This document shows, piece by piece, positions 17,459 to 27,495 of a DNA stretch of 64,000 nt. This DNA comes from Pedobacter sp. PACM 27299 (GTDB lineage: Bacteria > Bacteroidota > Bacteroidia > Sphingobacteriales > Sphingobacteriaceae), in the NCBI RefSeq assembly GCF_001412655.1, contig NZ_CP012996.1, positions 5,580,001 to 5,644,000 on the forward strand, written 5' to 3'. Each line of letters opens with the position of its first letter. The stretch's first letter is position 1. The notes below the pieces were generated by a model. It saw only the letters and a list, made by a program, of their open reading frames with translations. It was not told where the DNA came from and did no database searches. The position numbers were made by a program, and so were the translations under genes.

Positions 17459-19009
17459 ATGAGTGATCAAACCCAAAGCTTTATAGAAAAAGTGAAAGCA
17501 GCATATCCACCTAAAGGTGCCTATATTTATCTGGGTGGCGGAATATTGGATGGAGAAGTCCTGGCAGATGCCGAAGTAAACCTCTATTTACACATGATGA
17601 ATCGTCATGGGCTAGTGGCAGGTGCTACTGGAACCGGAAAAACCAGAACCCTGCAGTTACTGGCAGAACAGCTGTCAGATGCCGGGGTTCCCGTCTTTAT
17701 GCTGGATGTTAAAGGCGACCTTTCGGGTTTATACCAGGCTGGAGAAAGCAATGCTAAAATTGAAGAAAGGGCAAAAATGCTGAATAAACCTTTCGTGCCA
17801 ACTGCTTACCCTATAGAACCTTATTCGCTTTCCGGGAAATTAGGTGCACAAATGCGGGCAACCATCCTGGAGTTCGGCCCTACCCTGCTCGCTAAAATCT
17901 TAGACCTCAACGATACACAAACAGGAGTATTATCTGTGATTTTTAAATATGCAGACGATAATAAGCTCCCCCTTATCGATCTTAATGATCTTAAAAAGCT
18001 AATTTCCTATCTTTCTGACGGCCCGGGAAAAGAAGAAATAAAAGCAGATTATGGCAGTATTTCTTCTTCCACTTCAGGAACTATTCTAAGAAAAATCGTT
18101 ACGATAGAACAGCAGGGATTGAGTCCGATGTTTGGGGAGCCCTCTTTTGAAATTGAAGATTTAATGCTCAGAACTGATGGAAAAGGGAGAATTTCTCTTT
18201 TGAACATATCAGATGTACAAAATCAGCCGAAGCTATATTCTACATTTTTACTCAGTTTACTGGCCGAACTTTTTTATAACCTGCCGGAAGTAGGAGATCT
18301 GGATAAACCAAAACTAGTGTTCTTTATAGATGAGGCGCACTTGCTTTTTAAAGACTCCTCAAAAGCATTCCTGGAACAGATTGAAACGATCATCAGACTA
18401 ATCAGGTCTAAAGGAGTAGGCGTCTTCTTCTGCACGCAATCGCCCACAGATATCCCTGAAAGCGTACTTTCCCAATTAGGAAACCGAATCCAGCATGCTT
18501 TAAGAGTATTTACACCGAATGATGCCGATGCCTTAAAGAAAACAGTCAACACCTACCCAACTTCGAGCTTTTACAAAATCGATAAGGTATTGACCTCCCT
18601 GGGGACCGGTCAGGCGCTGATCACGGTGTTAAACGAAAAAGGAATTCCTACAGAAGTTACCGCCACCATGCTCACTCCTCCTAAAGCAGTAATGGGCCCT
18701 TTAAGTGCCCTGGAGTATGATAAATTAGTACAATCCAGTCCGATGAACAAAAAATACGGAACCACAATTGATCCGGAAAGTGCCTATGAAATCCTGACCA
18801 AACGACTGAATGATCAACTCAATGGGGAAAGCACTGGAACTGAACCTACTGCTATTCAAAGTAAAAAGCAAGAAAAGAGCATTATGGAACAAGTGATGGG
18901 AGCCACCATCACCCGTCAGATTGGCAAGGAAATTGTACGGGGGCTCTTCGGAATGTTAACTGGCAAGAAAACGCGAAATACTGGCGGAAAAGGAATATTT
19001 GGGTTTTAA
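17459..19009 (+). CDS. HerA-like helicase/ATPase (DUF853 family)
   Basis: 516 residues of the FtsK/HerA ATPase superfamily. Walker A is GATGTGKT at residues 55-62, followed by FMLDVKGDLSGL. Walker B is VFFIDEAHLLF with Asp291 and Glu292. A sensor-like QSPTDIPESVLSQLGNRIQHALR region follows, containing the family's arginine-finger candidate. The NurA nuclease partner of archaeal HerA is not nearby. Members of this bacterial family (YjgR-like) are poorly characterised. The last 60 residues are variable and Gly/Lys-rich. A role in DNA translocation is inferred from the fold only. Confidence 0.88.
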   Translation: MSDQTQSFIEKVKAAYPPKGAYIYLGGGILDGEVLADAEVNLYLHMMNRHGLVAGATGTGKTRTLQLLAEQLSDAGVPVFMLDVKGDLSGLYQAGESNAKIEERAKMLNKPFVPTAYPIEPYSLSGKLGAQMRATILEFGPTLLAKILDLNDTQTGVLSVIFKYADDNKLPLIDLNDLKKLISYLSDGPGKEEIKADYGSISSSTSGTILRKIVTIEQQGLSPMFGEPSFEIEDLMLRTDGKGRISLLNISDVQNQPKLYSTFLLSLLAELFYNLPEVGDLDKPKLVFFIDEAHLLFKDSSKAFLEQIETIIRLIRSKGVGVFFCTQSPTDIPESVLSQLGNRIQHALRVFTPNDADALKKTVNTYPTSSFYKIDKVLTSLGTGQALITVLNEKGIPTEVTATMLTPPKAVMGPLSALEYDKLVQSSPMNKKYGTTIDPESAYEILTKRLNDQLNGESTGTEPTAIQSKKQEKSIMEQVMGATITRQIGKEIVRGLFGMLTGKKTRNTGGKGIFGF

Positions 19010-19110
19010 ATCCGGAGTCTTCTACCTATTATTCGGGATATTGCTGTTTATATTGCAAAAAACACCCATTATTTTACCTTGAATTTAAACATATTAATTA
19101 TTTTAGTCCC

Positions 19111-20010
19111 ATGAAACCAACCTTATTAATCTTAGCAGCTGGGATGGCAAGTCGCTACGGCAGCATGAAACAAATTGACGGGTTCGGCCCGAACAACGAA
19201 ACTATTATTGATTATTCTATATATGATGCCATTAAAGCCGGATTCGGTAAGGTTGTATTTATTATTAAAGAAGAGTTTCTAAAGGATTTCAAAGAAATTT
19301 TCGAAGCAAAGTTAAACGGTAAAATCGAGACCGATTACGTTTTCCAAAACTTCGACATTAAACAATTCGGTGTAGATATCGATATTGAGAGATCAAAACC
19401 ATGGGGAACTGCACATGCAATTCTTTCAGGCAGAACAGCTATCAACGAACCTTTCTGCGTCATCAATGCGGATGATTTCTACGGCTTAGATGCTTACCAG
19501 AAAATGGTTAAGTTCTTAACTACAGAAGTGAGCGACAGTAACTACTCTATGATCGGATACGAAATCGGTAAAACATTATCTGAATACGGATCTGTTTCCA
19601 GAGGTGTTTGTCAGGTGGATGAAAACGGTGTCCTACTAGAAGTAGTAGAACGCACAAAGGTATTAAAGAACGGTGACGCGATTGTTTTCGAAGAAGGCGA
19701 CACTCAGTATCCATTAACACCAGATACACGCGTATCGATGAACTTCTGGGGCTTTACACCTGCTGTATTCCAAATCACAGAACAACTATTCAGAGATTTC
19801 GCTGTACAGAATAAGGAGAATCCTAAATCAGAGTTTTTCATTCCATTGGTAGCTGAATACCTGGTAAAATCCAGAATTGCTGACTTCCAGGTAATTCCTA
19901 CAGACAGCCAATGGTTCGGTGTAACTTATAAAGAAGATAAACCTATCGTTCAAGCCAGCATTGATCAATTGATCAAAGATGGTGCTTACCCAGAAAATCT
20001 TTGGAAATAA
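19111..20010 (+). CDS. sugar-nucleotidyltransferase-like protein
   Basis: 299 residues with a nucleotidyl-transferase Rossmann fold. The N-terminal LILAAGMASRYGSMKQIDGF is the nucleotide-binding signature, altered from the usual GxGTRL form, and VINADDFYG carries the metal-binding Asp. Such proteins activate sugar phosphates to NDP-sugars, but the altered signature and lack of neighbouring sugar genes leave the substrate open. It is a single gene with a terminator 17 nt past its stop. Confidence 0.85.
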   Translation: MKPTLLILAAGMASRYGSMKQIDGFGPNNETIIDYSIYDAIKAGFGKVVFIIKEEFLKDFKEIFEAKLNGKIETDYVFQNFDIKQFGVDIDIERSKPWGTAHAILSGRTAINEPFCVINADDFYGLDAYQKMVKFLTTEVSDSNYSMIGYEIGKTLSEYGSVSRGVCQVDENGVLLEVVERTKVLKNGDAIVFEEGDTQYPLTPDTRVSMNFWGFTPAVFQITEQLFRDFAVQNKENPKSEFFIPLVAEYLVKSRIADFQVIPTDSQWFGVTYKEDKPIVQASIDQLIKDGAYPENLWK

Positions 20011-20026
20011 GCTAACAGAATAATAT

Positions 20027-20067
20027 AAACAAGAAAGGGATTCACATTGTGGATCCCTTTCTTGTTT
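20027..20067 (+). terminator. terminator after the nucleotidyltransferase gene
   Basis: Arms 20027-20045 and 20049-20067 form a 19-bp stem with one T-G wobble and a 3-nt loop. The arms carry A-rich and T-rich ends, so it may also act for the minus strand. Confidence 0.8.
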
Positions 20068-20132
20068 ATCAGCCAATTTAAAGCCTAGATAAGCTTATCT
20101 AACAGACTTAAACAAGAGAAACATGGCTGCAT

Positions 20133-20172
20133 AAAAAAAGGTGCTCTGAATGAACAGAACACCTTTTTTATT
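20133..20172 (-). terminator. terminator after dnaK
   Basis: GGTG-C-TCTG pairs with CAGA-A-CACC with one mismatch, flanked by A7 and T6. It lies 20 nt past the dnaK stop and has the symmetry to act on both strands. Confidence 0.8.
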
Positions 20173-20189
20173 TTCAAATGAGCTTTCGC

Positions 20190-22103
20190 TTATTTTTTAT
20201 CATCTTTTACTTCTTCGAAGTCTACATCGGTAACATCGTCACCACCTGCAGGCTGAGCATCTTGAGGAGCACCAGCATTACCTTCTGGTTGTGCACCATC
20301 TTGTCCTGCTTTGTACATCTCTTCAGAAGCTTCATTCCATGCATTCTGTAATTCAGCTTGAGCTGCATCGATATCAGCGAAACTTCTAGCTGCATGCGCA
20401 TCTTTCAGTTTTTGCAAACCTGCTTCAATTGGCGCTTTTTTATCAGCTGAAATTTTATCACCGAATTCTTTTAATTGTTTCTCAGTTGAGAAGATTAAAG
20501 CATCAGCACCGTTGATTTTTTCCGCTTCTTCTTTAGCAATTCTATCAGCATCTGCATTTTGTTCTGCTTCTTCTTTCATCCTTTTGATTTCTTCGTCAGT
20601 TAAGCCTGAAGAAGCTTCAATGCGGATTTTTTGCTCTTTACCAGTAGCTTTATCTTTCGCACTTACGTGTAAGATACCATTTGCATCAATATCAAATGCT
20701 ACTTCTACCTGAGGAACTCCGCGTGGAGCTGGTGGAATACCATCTAAGATGAAACGACCAATCGTACGGTTTTGAGCAGCCATTGGACGCTCTCCTTGTA
20801 GGATATGGATCTCTACTGAAGGCTGGTTGTCAGCTGCTGTAGAGAAAGTCTCTGCTTTTTTAGAAGGAATAGTTGTATTGGCTTCAATTAATTTAGTCAT
20901 TACACCACCCATAGTCTCAATACCTAATGAAAGAGGAGTAACATCTAATAACAATACATCTTTAACTTCACCTGTTAATACACCACCTTGGATTGCAGCA
21001 CCAATTGCTACTACCTCATCTGGGTTAACACCCTTCGAAGGTTCTTTACCGAAGAAAGCTTTAACTGCTTCCTGGATAGCAGGCATACGAGTTGAACCAC
21101 CAACTAAGATAATCTCATCGATATCGCTAGTTTTCAAACCTGCATTTTTCAATGCTGATTTACATGGATCAATAGTACGTTTGATTAGATCAGCAGCCAA
21201 TTGCTCAAATTTAGCACGGCTTAAGTTTCTAACTAAGTGTTTAGGACCAGTTGCATCAGCAGTGATGTAAGGCAAGTTGATCTCAGTAGAAGTAGTGCTT
21301 GAAAGCTCAATTTTAGCTTTCTCAGCTGCTTCTTTCAAACGTTGTAAAGCCATTGGATCTTGATTCAAGTCCATGCCATACTCGTTTTTGAATTCAGCTG
21401 CTAACCAGTCAATGATCACGTGATCAAAGTCATCACCACCTAAGTGAGTATCACCGTCAGTTGATTTTACTTCGAATACACCATCACCTAATTCCAATAC
21501 TGAAACGTCATGAGTACCACCACCACAGTCAAACACAACGATTTTCATGTCTCTTTGTGCTTTATCCAAACCGTAAGCTAATGCAGCTGCAGTTGGTTCG
21601 TTGATGATACGTTTCACTGTTAAACCAGCGATTTCACCAGCTTCTTTAGTAGCTTGACGTTGAGCATCATTGAAATAAGCAGGAACAGTAATAACTGCTT
21701 CAGTTACCTCATGACCCAAAAAGTCTTCAGCTGTTTTTTTCATTTTCTGCAAAATCATTGCAGAAATTTCTTGTGGAGTGTATTTACGGTCGTCAATTTC
21801 TACACGTGGTGTATTATTGTCACCCTTAACTACTTTATAAGGTACACGACCAACTTCTTTAGAAACCTCAGCAAAGCTGCTGCCCATGAAGCGTTTGATC
21901 GAATAAATTGTTTTTGTTGGGTTTGTAATTGCCTGGCGTTTTGCCGGCTCACCTACCTTGCGCTCACCATTCTCTGCAAAAGCAACAATGGATGGCGTAG
22001 TACGCTTACCCTCACTGTTGGCTATAACTACAGGTTCGTTACCTTCCATTACGGATACGCAAGAGTTTGTTGTTCCTAAGTCTATACCAATAATTTTTGA
22101 CAT
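20190..22103 (-). CDS. dnaK: chaperone DnaK (Hsp70)
   Basis: 637 residues. The actin-like ATPase domain opens with [17 protein letters not shown] and includes [12 protein letters not shown] and [13 protein letters not shown]. The substrate-binding domain follows from about 390 ([17 protein letters not shown] linker and strands). The tail is disordered and ends in [15 protein letters not shown], the EEVD-like terminus of bacterial DnaK. DCGGGT replaces the more common DLGGGT, as in many Bacteroidota. dnaJ and grpE are not adjacent. A dyad and a promoter-like sequence lie upstream. Confidence 0.98.
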   Translation of the reverse strand: MSKIIGIDLGTTNSCVSVMEGNEPVVIANSEGKRTTPSIVAFAENGERKVGEPAKRQAITNPTKTIYSIKRFMGSSFAEVSKEVGRVPYKVVKGDNNTPRVEIDDRKYTPQEISAMILQKMKKTAEDFLGHEVTEAVITVPAYFNDAQRQATKEAGEIAGLTVKRIINEPTAAALAYGLDKAQRDMKIVVFDCGGGTHDVSVLELGDGVFEVKSTDGDTHLGGDDFDHVIIDWLAAEFKNEYGMDLNQDPMALQRLKEAAEKAKIELSSTTSTEINLPYITADATGPKHLVRNLSRAKFEQLAADLIKRTIDPCKSALKNAGLKTSDIDEIILVGGSTRMPAIQEAVKAFFGKEPSKGVNPDEVVAIGAAIQGGVLTGEVKDVLLLDVTPLSLGIETMGGVMTKLIEANTTIPSKKAETFSTAADNQPSVEIHILQGERPMAAQNRTIGRFILDGIPPAPRGVPQVEVAFDIDANGILHVSAKDKATGKEQKIRIEASSGLTDEEIKRMKEEAEQNADADRIAKEEAEKINGADALIFSTEKQLKEFGDKISADKKAPIEAGLQKLKDAHAARSFADIDAAQAELQNAWNEASEEMYKAGQDGAQPEGNAGAPQDAQPAGGDDVTDVDFEEVKDDKK

Positions 22104-22149
22104 GCTATTTATCTCTGTTTATGTTTATGAATCTTATTATTTATTTCTA

Positions 22150-22180
22150 TTATTTCTTGTTTAACAAGCAATGTGCCAAT
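22150..22180 (-). promoter_or_regulatory. dnaK upstream region with a -24-like motif and a dyad
   Basis: On the minus strand TTGGCACA is followed by TTGC and TTGTT, close to the sigma-54 pattern except that the -12 GC is GT. The last part is also a dyad, CTTGTT-A-AACAAG. Both lie about 55-75 nt before the dnaK ATG. No exact TAnnTTTG box was found here, so the real promoter is not settled. Confidence 0.3.
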
Positions 22181-22281
22181 TGAGTTTTGGCAGAAAATCA
22201 TGTTATTTTAGCGGAAGAAAGTAATCTTCTGTCCGAATCTTGTTACAAAAATGTGACAGGATGACAGAATTGTGATACCTT

Positions 22282-23493
22282 CTATTGATCCAGCTTCAAC
22301 AAACGCTCTAAATGATGGTAACCAATTCCAAAATAAGTCTTTGTCTCCGCCAACTTTTGTTTAATCTCAGCTTGTTTTACTTCCAGGGCCTTACCAGAAA
22401 GCTTACCAGTCTTCACACCTACCACCAATACATTCTTAGGTGTATGCGCATCTGAGATAAATTCAAACACTTTAGTCTTATAACCATAGTATTCCAAAAT
22501 TAAGGCGCGCATGGCATCAGTGACCATCTCTGCCTGACGTTCCATGAAAATACCATACCTAGTAAGCACGGAAACTTCATTCTTCACCTTAGCCTTTTCC
22601 ATCTCGCGTCTGATTTGTTTATGGCAGCAAGGAGCCACTACAATTAGACTGGCATTCGCTTTTATCCCTTTGAAAATTGCATCATCAGTTGCCGTATCAC
22701 AAGCATGCAGGGCGATCAATAAATCAATAGCTTCCACCTGATAATCCTGAATCGTGCCTGGTACAAAATCCAGTCCATCGAAACCCGAACTCTTGGCAAT
22801 ACCATTACATAACGACACCAGATCATCCCGAAACTCTACCCCGGTTACTTTTGTATCCAGTTTCAATACCTGATGCAGGTAATCATATAAAGCAAAAGTC
22901 AAGTATCCTTTTCCAGACCCCATATCTACTACTTTCTTAATGCTATTGTCCGGCAATTCCTTAATTAGGGAACTTAAGATCTCTACATATTGATTGATCT
23001 GTTTGTATTTATCCTGTGCATTTTTGAAAACATTACCTTCGGCATCTGTAATCTTCAGCTCCTGTAAATAAGGTTTTCCAGCAGGCTGAATCAAACGTTT
23101 CTTTTCCTTATTGTGTGCCAAACTAGGTGCGGTCTTACCATCACCGTTCAAAATCCTTTCGCGTATCGAGATGACATGATTTTTAGCATGCTCCAAAATC
23201 ACTTCCTTATCAGTAGTGAACAAAGTACAGGCTTTAAAATCATTACTGATAAAATGACCCACCATAGTGATACCTTCAGGAATAGGAAAGTTCTTTACAA
23301 TATCTCTGGTTTTGTTGCGATAGGTAAAAGAAAGCATATCTGCTCTTTTGATCTTCACCTTGCGGACATAAACGTTTTTTAATTCTTTATCATTTCCCTG
23401 ATAATTACCCAGGGAAACTTTTAGAAAAGTATTCGAAGAAATACTTTCAGCGAGTTGTTCTTGAAAACGCTGTAACTGGAGTTGATTTGACAT
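22282..23493 (-). CDS. class I SAM-dependent methyltransferase
   Basis: 403 residues. The C-terminal half carries the Rossmann-type SAM site: VDMGSGKGYLTFALYDYL near residue 190, VTGVEFRDDLV (acidic loop) and DLLIALHACDTATDDAIF, a pattern shared with the METTL25/Methyltransf_32 group. VVAPCCHKQIRREM is a conserved Cys-Cys-His segment of that group. The first 150 residues match no domain that I recognise. An RNA target is plausible but unproven. It is divergent from the 2'-5' RNA ligase-like gene, 57 nt apart. Confidence 0.85.
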   Translation of the reverse strand: MSNQLQLQRFQEQLAESISSNTFLKVSLGNYQGNDKELKNVYVRKVKIKRADMLSFTYRNKTRDIVKNFPIPEGITMVGHFISNDFKACTLFTTDKEVILEHAKNHVISIRERILNGDGKTAPSLAHNKEKKRLIQPAGKPYLQELKITDAEGNVFKNAQDKYKQINQYVEILSSLIKELPDNSIKKVVDMGSGKGYLTFALYDYLHQVLKLDTKVTGVEFRDDLVSLCNGIAKSSGFDGLDFVPGTIQDYQVEAIDLLIALHACDTATDDAIFKGIKANASLIVVAPCCHKQIRREMEKAKVKNEVSVLTRYGIFMERQAEMVTDAMRALILEYYGYKTKVFEFISDAHTPKNVLVVGVKTGKLSGKALEVKQAEIKQKLAETKTYFGIGYHHLERLLKLDQ

Positions 23494-23510
23494 GAAATTG
23501 GATTACGATG

Positions 23511-23518
23511 CAAAGATA
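23511..23518 (-). promoter_or_regulatory. -7 promoter element for the methyltransferase gene
   Basis: TATCTTTG on the minus strand, exact to TAnnTTTG, 17 nt before the ATG at 23493. No clear -33 TTTG is present. Confidence 0.5.
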
Positions 23519-23550
23519 CCCTTTTGAAAAAGGAATAGTAAATTAGCTTT

Positions 23551-24108
23551 ATGAAACAGCGTTATTTAATTGCCATTCTTCCACCATCGGCGCTGACTGA
23601 GGCAATCGATCAAATCAGAAGAGCGTGTTCTCAGAAGTTCAAAGTCTATAAAGCGTTAAGACCTCCAGTCCACATTACCCTCCAATTTATCAGAAGCCTG
23701 GAAGAAAGCTATGAAGAGCAATTAATCAATAGCCTTTCCGGAGCTAGAAATTTCAAACCATTCGTCCAGCAATTAGATAATTTTTCTGGTTTTCAAAATG
23801 CGAAGGCCGTTTATATAGCAGGAATAAAAAACAAAGAGCTTGATAATTTATACAAACAAATAAAAGTGTATACAGAAGCATTTAGTAAGGATTCATTTGG
23901 AAGCTTAATCCCACACCTGACTATTGCTTACAGAGATGTCAGTTCTGTTCTTTACCAAGAGATATTAGCCTATTATAAAAATGAAAGCTTTCATGCGGAA
24001 TTTGTAGTCAATCATTTCAGTTTGTTAAAGCACGACGGCAGTCGCTGGAATATCTTAAAACATTATGAAAGCCAACCAAGACCAGGGCAATTAGAAATGC
24101 TTATATAA
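23551..24108 (+). CDS. thpR: 2'-5' RNA ligase-like 2H phosphoesterase
   Basis: 185 residues of the 2H phosphoesterase superfamily, with the two catalytic HxT motifs HITLQF (about residue 41) and HLTIAY (about residue 128). ThpR-type proteins hydrolyse or join 2',3'-cyclic phosphate or 2'-5' linked RNA ends. The in vivo substrate is unclear. It ends at a terminator shared with the ribosomal operon on the other strand. The symbol is by family similarity. Confidence 0.82.
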   Translation: MKQRYLIAILPPSALTEAIDQIRRACSQKFKVYKALRPPVHITLQFIRSLEESYEEQLINSLSGARNFKPFVQQLDNFSGFQNAKAVYIAGIKNKELDNLYKQIKVYTEAFSKDSFGSLIPHLTIAYRDVSSVLYQEILAYYKNESFHAEFVVNHFSLLKHDGSRWNILKHYESQPRPGQLEMLI

Positions 24109-24112
24109 AGAA

Positions 24113-24141
24113 AAAACCCCATCCGAAACGGACAGGGTTTT
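24113..24141. terminator. bidirectional terminator between thpR and rplQ
   Basis: AAAACCC pairs with GGGTTTT, and an inner TCCG pairs with CGGA around an AAA loop. It sits between convergent genes and closes the long minus-strand ribosomal operon. Confidence 0.85.
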
Positions 24142-24164
24142 CCTTATAATGATGAGGGAATAAA

Positions 24165-24674
24165 TTATTCGCCTTTATCTTCAGTTTTAGTTTCAACTGG
24201 AGCTTCTTCAGTAACTGGAGCAGCTGCAACTGTAGTATCATCAGCTTTCTTAGCTTTAGTTCTACCACGACGTGTAGTTTTCTTCTCAGCAGATTCCACT
24301 TCTTTACCGTAAACTTCATTGTAATCAACCAATTCGATTAAAGCCATCTCAGCGTTATCACCTAGACGATTGTTTAATTTAATGATCCTTGTGTAACCAC
24401 CTGGACGGTTTGCAATTTTAGCTGCAACATCACGGAACAATTCAGTAACGATTTCTTTATCTTGTAAATAACTGAAAACAATACGACGTGAGTGCGTAGT
24501 ATCAGTTTTAGATTTAGTCAAAAGAGGCTCAACATACATACGCAAAGCTTTTGCTTTAGCTAAAGTAGTTTGAATTCTTTTGTGCTTAATTAACGATGAA
24601 GCCATGTTAGCCAACATCGCTTTACGATGTGAATCTGTTCTTCCTAAGTGGTTATTTTTTTTACCGTGTCTCAT
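24165..24674 (-). CDS. rplQ: 50S ribosomal protein bL17
   Basis: 169 residues. The conserved core ([20 protein letters not shown] to [10 protein letters not shown]) takes about 135 residues. The remaining 35 or so are a Lys/Arg patch followed by an Ala/Thr/Glu-rich acidic tail ([18 protein letters not shown]), making it longer than the roughly 125 residues of E. coli L17. Last gene of the alpha operon after rpoA. Confidence 0.97.
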   Translation of the reverse strand: MRHGKKNNHLGRTDSHRKAMLANMASSLIKHKRIQTTLAKAKALRMYVEPLLTKSKTDTTHSRRIVFSYLQDKEIVTELFRDVAAKIANRPGGYTRIIKLNNRLGDNAEMALIELVDYNEVYGKEVESAEKKTTRRGRTKAKKADDTTVAAAPVTEEAPVETKTEDKGE

Positions 24675-24765
24675 TTTGATTTTATTCAGTGTATACCGTC
24701 TCTTTGATGTTTATCTGAGGGAATTATACACGATTAACAATATTGTTATTTAAGGGTAGTATTGA

Positions 24766-25758
24766 TTACTCTTCGTCAAGTTTGAATTTCGATAAGTTCA
24801 TACCGAAAGATAAGCTTTTAGATTTCACCAATTCCTGAATCTCAGTTAGTGATTTTTTACCGAAGTTTCTGAATTTTAACATGTCAGCAACATCATAAGA
24901 AACCAGGTCAGCTAAAGTACGGATGTCAGCTGCTTTAAGGCAGTTTAATGCACGTACAGAAAGATCTAAATCAACCAATTCAGTTTTAAGGATTTTACGC
25001 ATATGTAAAATTTCCTCATCTACTTCTTTAGTTTCTTCTTTAGCTTGAGATTCTAATACTAAATTCTCATCAGAGAACAACATAAAGTGCTGGATTAAAA
25101 TTTTCGCAGCTTCTTTTAGTGCTTCTTCAGGATGGATGGATCCATCTGTAGAGATATCTAATATTAATTTTTCATAATCTGTCTTTTGTTCAACACGATA
25201 ATTTTCAATCGAGTATTTTACATTTTTCATTGGGGTAAAAATCGAATCGATTGCGATTACACCAACTACAGCATCATTGATTTTATTTTCTTCAGCTGGA
25301 ACATAACCGCGTCCTTTATTGATAGTTAATTCTACCTCTAAAGTCACTGTTTTTTCCATGTTACAAATAACGAAATCAGGGTTAAGAACCTCGAAGTTGT
25401 TAGAGAATTTTGTAATATCTCCAGCGGTAAACTGATCTTGCCCGTTTACTAAAATGAAAACTTTTTCAGAATCACCAGAATCACCAACTTTCTTAAAACG
25501 TACTTGTTTCAAGTTAAGGATGATTTCCGTCAAATCTTCTACAACACCTTTCATTGTAGAAAACTCGTGAGATACGCCAGAAAAACGAATACTTGTAATG
25601 GCATAACCTTCTAAAGAAGAAAGTAAAATTCTTCTTAGGGCGTTACCAATTGTTACACCGAAACCGGGCTCTAAAGGACGAAATTCAAATATACCATCGA
25701 AATCTGTTGATTTCTGCATGATTACCTTATCGGGTTTCTGAAATGCTAAAATTGCCAT
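24766..25758 (-). CDS. rpoA: RNA polymerase alpha subunit
   Basis: 330 residues. The N-terminal domain ([20 protein letters not shown], then [14 protein letters not shown]) drives dimerisation and beta/beta' assembly. After a flexible linker the C-terminal domain has the helix-hairpin-helix residues [13 protein letters not shown] and [12 protein letters not shown] used for UP-element and activator contact. It lies 78 nt after rpsD; that spacer holds a perfect 11-bp hairpin. Confidence 0.98.
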   Translation of the reverse strand: MAILAFQKPDKVIMQKSTDFDGIFEFRPLEPGFGVTIGNALRRILLSSLEGYAITSIRFSGVSHEFSTMKGVVEDLTEIILNLKQVRFKKVGDSGDSEKVFILVNGQDQFTAGDITKFSNNFEVLNPDFVICNMEKTVTLEVELTINKGRGYVPAEENKINDAVVGVIAIDSIFTPMKNVKYSIENYRVEQKTDYEKLILDISTDGSIHPEEALKEAAKILIQHFMLFSDENLVLESQAKEETKEVDEEILHMRKILKTELVDLDLSVRALNCLKAADIRTLADLVSYDVADMLKFRNFGKKSLTEIQELVKSKSLSFGMNLSKFKLDEE

Positions 25759-25802
25759 TTATAATGTTTTTAGATCGTTATTAAAATTATGTAATGAAAT
25801 AA

Positions 25803-25829
25803 AGTGAATTGCCCAGAAGGCAATTCACT
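25803..25829 (-). promoter_or_regulatory. hairpin between rpsD and rpoA
   Basis: Arms 25803-25813 and 25819-25829 pair perfectly over 11 bp with a 5-nt loop. On the minus strand it is followed by TTATTTCATT, only weakly U-rich, so it could be a partial terminator, an RNase-blocking structure or an S4 control element. Confidence 0.5.
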
Positions 25830-25836
25830 AAATATA

Positions 25837-26445
25837 TTACTTAGAGTATAACTCTATTATAAGGTTCTCTTTGATATTTTCTGGGATCTCATCACGGTTA
25901 GGATAAGTTAAGAACTTACCTGACAATTCACTTGCATTCCAGTCTAACCAATTGAATTTATTGATTACTCTGCCTGCTACTGAATTAGTAATCGCTTCTA
26001 AAGTCTTAGACTTTTCGCGAACTGCAACAACATCACCAGCTTTTAATTGATATGAAGGAATATTTACTACTTCACCGTTAACTGTTACGTGTTTATGGCT
26101 AACTAACTGACGGGCAGCTGAACGTGTTGTAGCAATACCTAATCTGTATACTGTGTTATCTAAACGAGCTTCTAATAATTGCAATAAGTTATCACCTGTG
26201 ATACCTTCACGAGAAGATGCTTTGGTGAATAAGTTACGGAACTGACGTTCTAATACACCATAAGTATATTTAACTTTCTGTTTTTCCATTAACTGTACTG
26301 CGTACTCGGATTGTTTTCCTCTTCTTTTGGAAGCACCGTGCTGTCCAGGAGGATAATTTTTTCTATCTAATACCTTATCAGGGCCGAAAATTGGCTCTCT
26401 GAATTTACGGGCGATTTTGGACTTTGGTCCTGTATATCTTGCCAT
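25837..26445 (-). CDS. rpsD: 30S ribosomal protein uS4
   Basis: 202 residues. The N-terminal part ([20 protein letters not shown]) lacks the zinc-binding cysteines of the C+ form. The S4 RNA-binding domain follows ([30 protein letters not shown]). S4 is a primary 16S rRNA binder and in other bacteria represses its own operon. Order rpsK-rpsD-rpoA-rplQ is the standard alpha operon. Confidence 0.98.
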   Translation of the reverse strand: MARYTGPKSKIARKFREPIFGPDKVLDRKNYPPGQHGASKRRGKQSEYAVQLMEKQKVKYTYGVLERQFRNLFTKASSREGITGDNLLQLLEARLDNTVYRLGIATTRSAARQLVSHKHVTVNGEVVNIPSYQLKAGDVVAVREKSKTLEAITNSVAGRVINKFNWLDWNASELSGKFLTYPNRDEIPENIKENLIIELYSK

Positions 26446-26507
26446 TGTTTTTTGTTTAAAGTATCGTGTAGCCTTAAGCTACAGACTCTTAGCTTTAAAA
26501 TTAATTA

Positions 26508-26897
26508 TTATACTCTTCTCTTTTTAGGAGGACGACATCCGTTGTGCGGAAGCGGAGTGATATCTTTGATAGAGGTTACTTCGATACCTGAAATCTGCAA
26601 TGTTCTAATTGCTGACTCACGACCTGAACCTGGACCTTTAACAAAAACTTCTACTTTACGAAGACCTAAGTCAAATGCTACTTTACCGCAATCAGATGCT
26701 GCTTGACCTGCTGCATAAGGAGTGTTCTTTTTAGAACCCTTGAATCCCATTTTACCTGCAGAAGACCATGAAATAGTTTGACCGTTGTTATTTGTTAAAG
26801 TAACAATGATATTGTTAAAAGTAGCATTGATGTGCGCCTGACCAACAGGCTCAATTACAACAATACGCTTTTTGGTAACTTTTTTACTCTTAGCCAT
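26508..26897 (-). CDS. rpsK: 30S ribosomal protein uS11
   Basis: 129 residues. Typical blocks are [50 protein letters not shown] and the C-terminal [19 protein letters not shown]11 helps form the platform of the small subunit. It follows rpsM by 21 nt. Confidence 0.98.
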   Translation of the reverse strand: MAKSKKVTKKRIVVIEPVGQAHINATFNNIIVTLTNNNGQTISWSSAGKMGFKGSKKNTPYAAGQAASDCGKVAFDLGLRKVEVFVKGPGSGRESAIRTLQISGIEVTSIKDITPLPHNGCRPPKKRRV

Positions 26898-26918
26898 AAT
26901 TCTTATTCAGTACTAATT

Positions 26919-27296
26919 TTATTTAGTAGCTTTTTTCTTGTTAGCAACTGTTTTTCTCTTGCCTTTACGTGTACGAGAGTTGTTCTTAGTACGTTGTCCA
27001 CGTACCGGCAAACCTTTTCTGTGACGTAATCCACGGTAACAACCGATATCCATTAAACGTTTAATGTTCAACTGAACTTCTGAACGTAAAGCACCTTCTA
27101 CTTTTACGCCGTCGTTGATGATGGTACGGATAGCCGATAACTCATCGTCAGACCAATCCTGTACTTTCTTGTTAAAATCGATACCTGCTTCCGTTAAAAT
27201 ACGTTGAGCAGTTGATCTACCTACTCCGAAGATGTACGTTAGACCAATTTCGCCTCTTTTGTTTCTTGGTAAATCAATACCTGATATCCTTGCCAT
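26919..27296 (-). CDS. rpsM: 30S ribosomal protein uS13
   Basis: 125 residues from the ATG at 27296 ([19 protein letters not shown]). An in-frame ATG at 27350 would add 18 residues unlike the family and is rejected. The helix-two-turn-helix region and the basic C-terminal segment ([20 protein letters not shown], then [15 protein letters not shown]) that contacts P-site tRNA are intact. Confidence 0.97.
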   Translation of the reverse strand: MARISGIDLPRNKRGEIGLTYIFGVGRSTAQRILTEAGIDFNKKVQDWSDDELSAIRTIINDGVKVEGALRSEVQLNIKRLMDIGCYRGLRHRKGLPVRGQRTKNNSRTRKGKRKTVANKKKATK

Positions 27297-27377
27297 ATTT
27301 GTACTAAATGTTTGATTAACTGAATGAACGAGATTGAGTATCCTGTACATTCAATCTTCATCACAATCAATAATTTC

Positions 27378-27494
27378 TTAACCTTGACGTTGCTTATATT
27401 TTGGATTTTTCTTGTTAATCACGAAAAGTTTACCTTTACGACGAATAATCTTGCAATCAGCGCTACGTTTTTTAATTGATGACCTAACTTTCAT
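27378..27494 (-). CDS. rpmJ: 50S ribosomal protein bL36
   Basis: 38 residues: [20 protein letters not shown], then [18 protein letters not shown]. Identity is clear from the N- and C-terminal blocks. Only one Cys (Cys14) remains of the CxxC..C..H zinc ribbon, so this is the zinc-independent type. It starts 1 nt after the infA stop. Confidence 0.96.
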   Translation of the reverse strand: MKVRSSIKKRSADCKIIRRKGKLFVINKKNPKYKQRQG

Positions 27495-27495
27495 T

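Noticed and set aside
20827..21270. 147-codon plus-strand ORF
   Set aside because: Antisense to the well-supported dnaK reading frame; composition is a shadow effect.
27297..27350. N-terminal extension of rpsM
   Set aside because: The extra 18 residues are not part of the S13 family, and the ATG at 27296 fits perfectly.
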